A stretch of 14,923 nt of DNA from assembly GCA_002309475.1 (NCBI GenBank), contig DBXJ01000061.1, positions 389 to 15,311 on the forward strand, read 5' to 3'. Below, piece by piece: positions 14,601 to 14,923 of the stretch (positions within the stretch are counted from its first letter, which is position 1; every line of letters begins with the position of its first letter). Both the position numbers and the translations under genes were made by a program. Source of the stretch: Bacteroidales bacterium UBA1215 (GTDB lineage: Bacteria > Bacteroidota > Bacteroidia > Bacteroidales > WCHB1-69). The notes under the pieces were generated by a model. That model was not told the origin of the DNA. It saw only the letters and a list, made by a program, of their open reading frames with translations, and ran no database searches.

Positions 14601-14738
14601 GGAGGAGATGTAATTAGAGGATTCTTATTCGCTTTATTGGTAGGTATTGTTATTGCTCCATTCTCATCTATCTTTATTGCTTCTTCATTTGTATACGATA
14701 CATCAAAGAAGCAACAACTTGAGCAAGAATCAAAATAG
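11658..14738 (+). CDS. secDF: Protein translocase subunit SecDF (SecD-SecF fusion)
   Basis: A single 1026-residue polypeptide joins SecD and SecF. This inner-membrane RND-type protein uses the proton gradient to help SecYEG export proteins. The SecD half has an N-terminal helix (7-25), the D-motif LGLDLKGG (103-110), the periplasmic P1 region, a six-helix block from about 540 to 690 and the proton-relay motif GMAVDANVIIYERI (about 598-611). The SecF half starts near 690, with LGIDFAGG (about 739-746) and the matching relay motif GYAINDSVVIFDRV (about 922-935). A Glu/Asp-rich insert of about 50 residues lies at 284-333 inside P1. Fusion is normal in Bacteroidota. The ATG at 11658 follows an AT-rich leader with its own -7 element. 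Confidence 0.96.
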   Translation: MQNKGFISFFVVTFVLVCIYSLSFTYCTRRVETKAKEYAQNDQSKSVLVEQAAGNKFLESYLVDSSAKALEDSYLSRMADSVVYNLGFAKWTYKECKELEVNLGLDLKGGMNVMLEVSVPDIVRSLAGNGAKDSLFVATMKLAEEKRKTSQSDFITLFEQSFKEVAPTNAKLSTIFRKLELKQTNPSNDDVIKALREETEAALENTFMVLRARIDRFGVSQPNIQRLAQSGRIMIELPGVKEPERVRRLLQGTANLEFWKTYELSEIASVFPQIDERVAAIGLENVEEDTTAIVEDAEEATEVAVVEENVNDTLEGLPEVETENAEEEQMQMTREEILKKYPFTARFIQFNDRPDENGKYGPLVGYALETDTAEINRILNLEIVKNILPQDLKLCWHAKTGKDNSSVHQLIALKAVGEQGCVLDGKAVSDAHQDFNQQSGNEISMSMNPEGAKKWKKITEENVGNCIAIVLDDLVYSYPRVNDVIPNGRSSITGAFSLEEAKDLANLLKAGKLPAPAVIVSEEIVGPSLGQESIHSSIISFLIAFLLVFVYIIFFYNRAGIVASIALLVNVLFLFGTLASLGAVLTLPGIAGIVLTLGMAVDANVIIYERIKEEWRAGKQVRMAVADGYKASYSAILDGNITTIITGVILFIFGSGPVQGFATTLIIGLLTSLFTSIFITRLIFTWALDRNMKVNFGNKWSMEALAHTHFDFLSKRKIVYCIAGVIVVLGIVSLCVRGLDLGIDFAGGRSYTVRFDQPVKTSELREALMEEFDGVAPEVKTFGSDNQIKITTKWRVNEDNTEVDSLAEAHMYQGLKPFFATELTKEDFSVQNQNVGLISSQKVGATVSKDITRGAFLAVFFSLIAIFIYIAIRFRNWQYGLGGVVSLTTVAMITIGLYSLLYGRLPFTMEADQSFIAAILTIIGYAINDSVVIFDRVREYRKLYPKRNLRENMNAALNSTLSRTINTSGTTIVVLLAIFFLGGDVIRGFLFALLVGIVIAPFSSIFIASSFVYDTSKKQQLEQESK

Positions 14739-14771
14739 AAAAAGTTTTTTCATGATATTTAAATTTAATCC

Positions 14772-14801
14772 GAGGAAGGTGCTTAGGCACCTTTCTCTTT
14801 T
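14772..14801 (+). terminator. Rho-independent terminator of secDF
   Basis: GAGGAAGGTGC (14772-14782) pairs with GCACCTTTCTC (14787-14797) around TTAG, with one G-U pair, followed by TTTTA. It lies 33 nt after the secDF stop. Confidence 0.85.
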
Positions 14802-14885
14802 ATATAAGTATATAAGTTCAAGTTGGAATTTGTAAAATGAGGTAAAAAAAATATTGTTTTTAATAAAAGTTACAAAAAAAAGTTG

Positions 14886-14893
14886 TAATTTTG
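14886..14893 (+). promoter_or_regulatory. -7 element of the tRNA promoter
   Basis: TAATTTTG matches TAnnTTTG and ends 13 nt before the tRNA 5' end, giving a very short precursor leader. Confidence 0.65.
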
Positions 14894-14906
14894 CACACTC
14901 AAAAAT

Positions 14907-14923
14907 GGCGGGGTAGCTCAGTC
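14907..14923 (+). tRNA. tRNA gene, 5' end only (cut by the window edge)
   Basis: The last 17 nt read as a 7-nt acceptor strand GGCGGGG, then U8-A9, then the D-stem strand GCTC and A-G of the D-loop. This is the standard start of a bacterial elongator tRNA. The anticodon lies outside the window, so the amino acid is unknown. A promoter-like element precedes it and the secDF terminator isolates it. Confidence 0.82.

Noticed and set aside
14647..14835. Plus-strand frame overlapping the end of secDF
   Set aside because: It is a Leu/Ser-rich out-of-frame shadow that runs through the secDF terminator.

Overview
The window is AT-rich chromosomal DNA from a member of the Bacteroidota, most likely a Bacteroidales-type organism. 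Three things point there. Several intergenic regions carry the Bacteroidota -7 element TAnnTTTG. Several genes belong to families typical of the phylum: a DUF4271 membrane protein, the Bacteroidota form of uroporphyrinogen-III synthase, a fused SecDF, and a C69 dipeptidase. The rnpA gene sits behind the uroporphyrinogen synthase gene rather than next to rpmH. No plasmid, phage, IS or CRISPR signature was found.

Layout. (1) Positions 1-1160 are a small accessory islet. It holds short minus-strand reading frames of unknown function, most of them without a normal start or with a frame break. One carries a clear 5-bp tandem duplication that disrupts the frame. (2) Positions 1233-4326 are a tightly packed plus-strand glycan cassette: a UDP-glucuronate decarboxylase (UDP-xylose synthase), a GT-A type glycosyltransferase and a GT9 heptosyltransferase-like protein. 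A bidirectional hairpin terminator follows. (3) Positions 4425-5680 (minus strand) hold a GlsB/YeaQ/YmgE-type small membrane protein with a structured 5' UTR, and an Mrp/NBP35 P-loop ATPase. (4) Positions 5812-8678 are a convergent pair, a Cys/Met-metabolism PLP enzyme and a secreted C69 dipeptidase, separated by a strong shared terminator. (5) Positions 8809-11538 are a compact plus-strand operon: DUF151/UVR protein, DUF4271 protein, HemD-type uroporphyrinogen-III synthase, rnpA. (6) Positions 11658-14738 encode a 1026-residue SecDF with its own promoter-like element, followed by a terminator. (7) The window ends in the first 17 nt of a tRNA gene.

How the genes work together: the glycan cassette plausibly makes a nucleotide sugar and attaches sugars to a surface polysaccharide or LPS core. 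The rest is mainly housekeeping: Fe-S or ATPase work, sulfur amino acids, peptide breakdown, tetrapyrrole synthesis, tRNA maturation and protein export. I did not see a convincing new multi-gene system. The least explained parts are the degraded islet at 1-1160 and the structured leader upstream of the GlsB-like gene.
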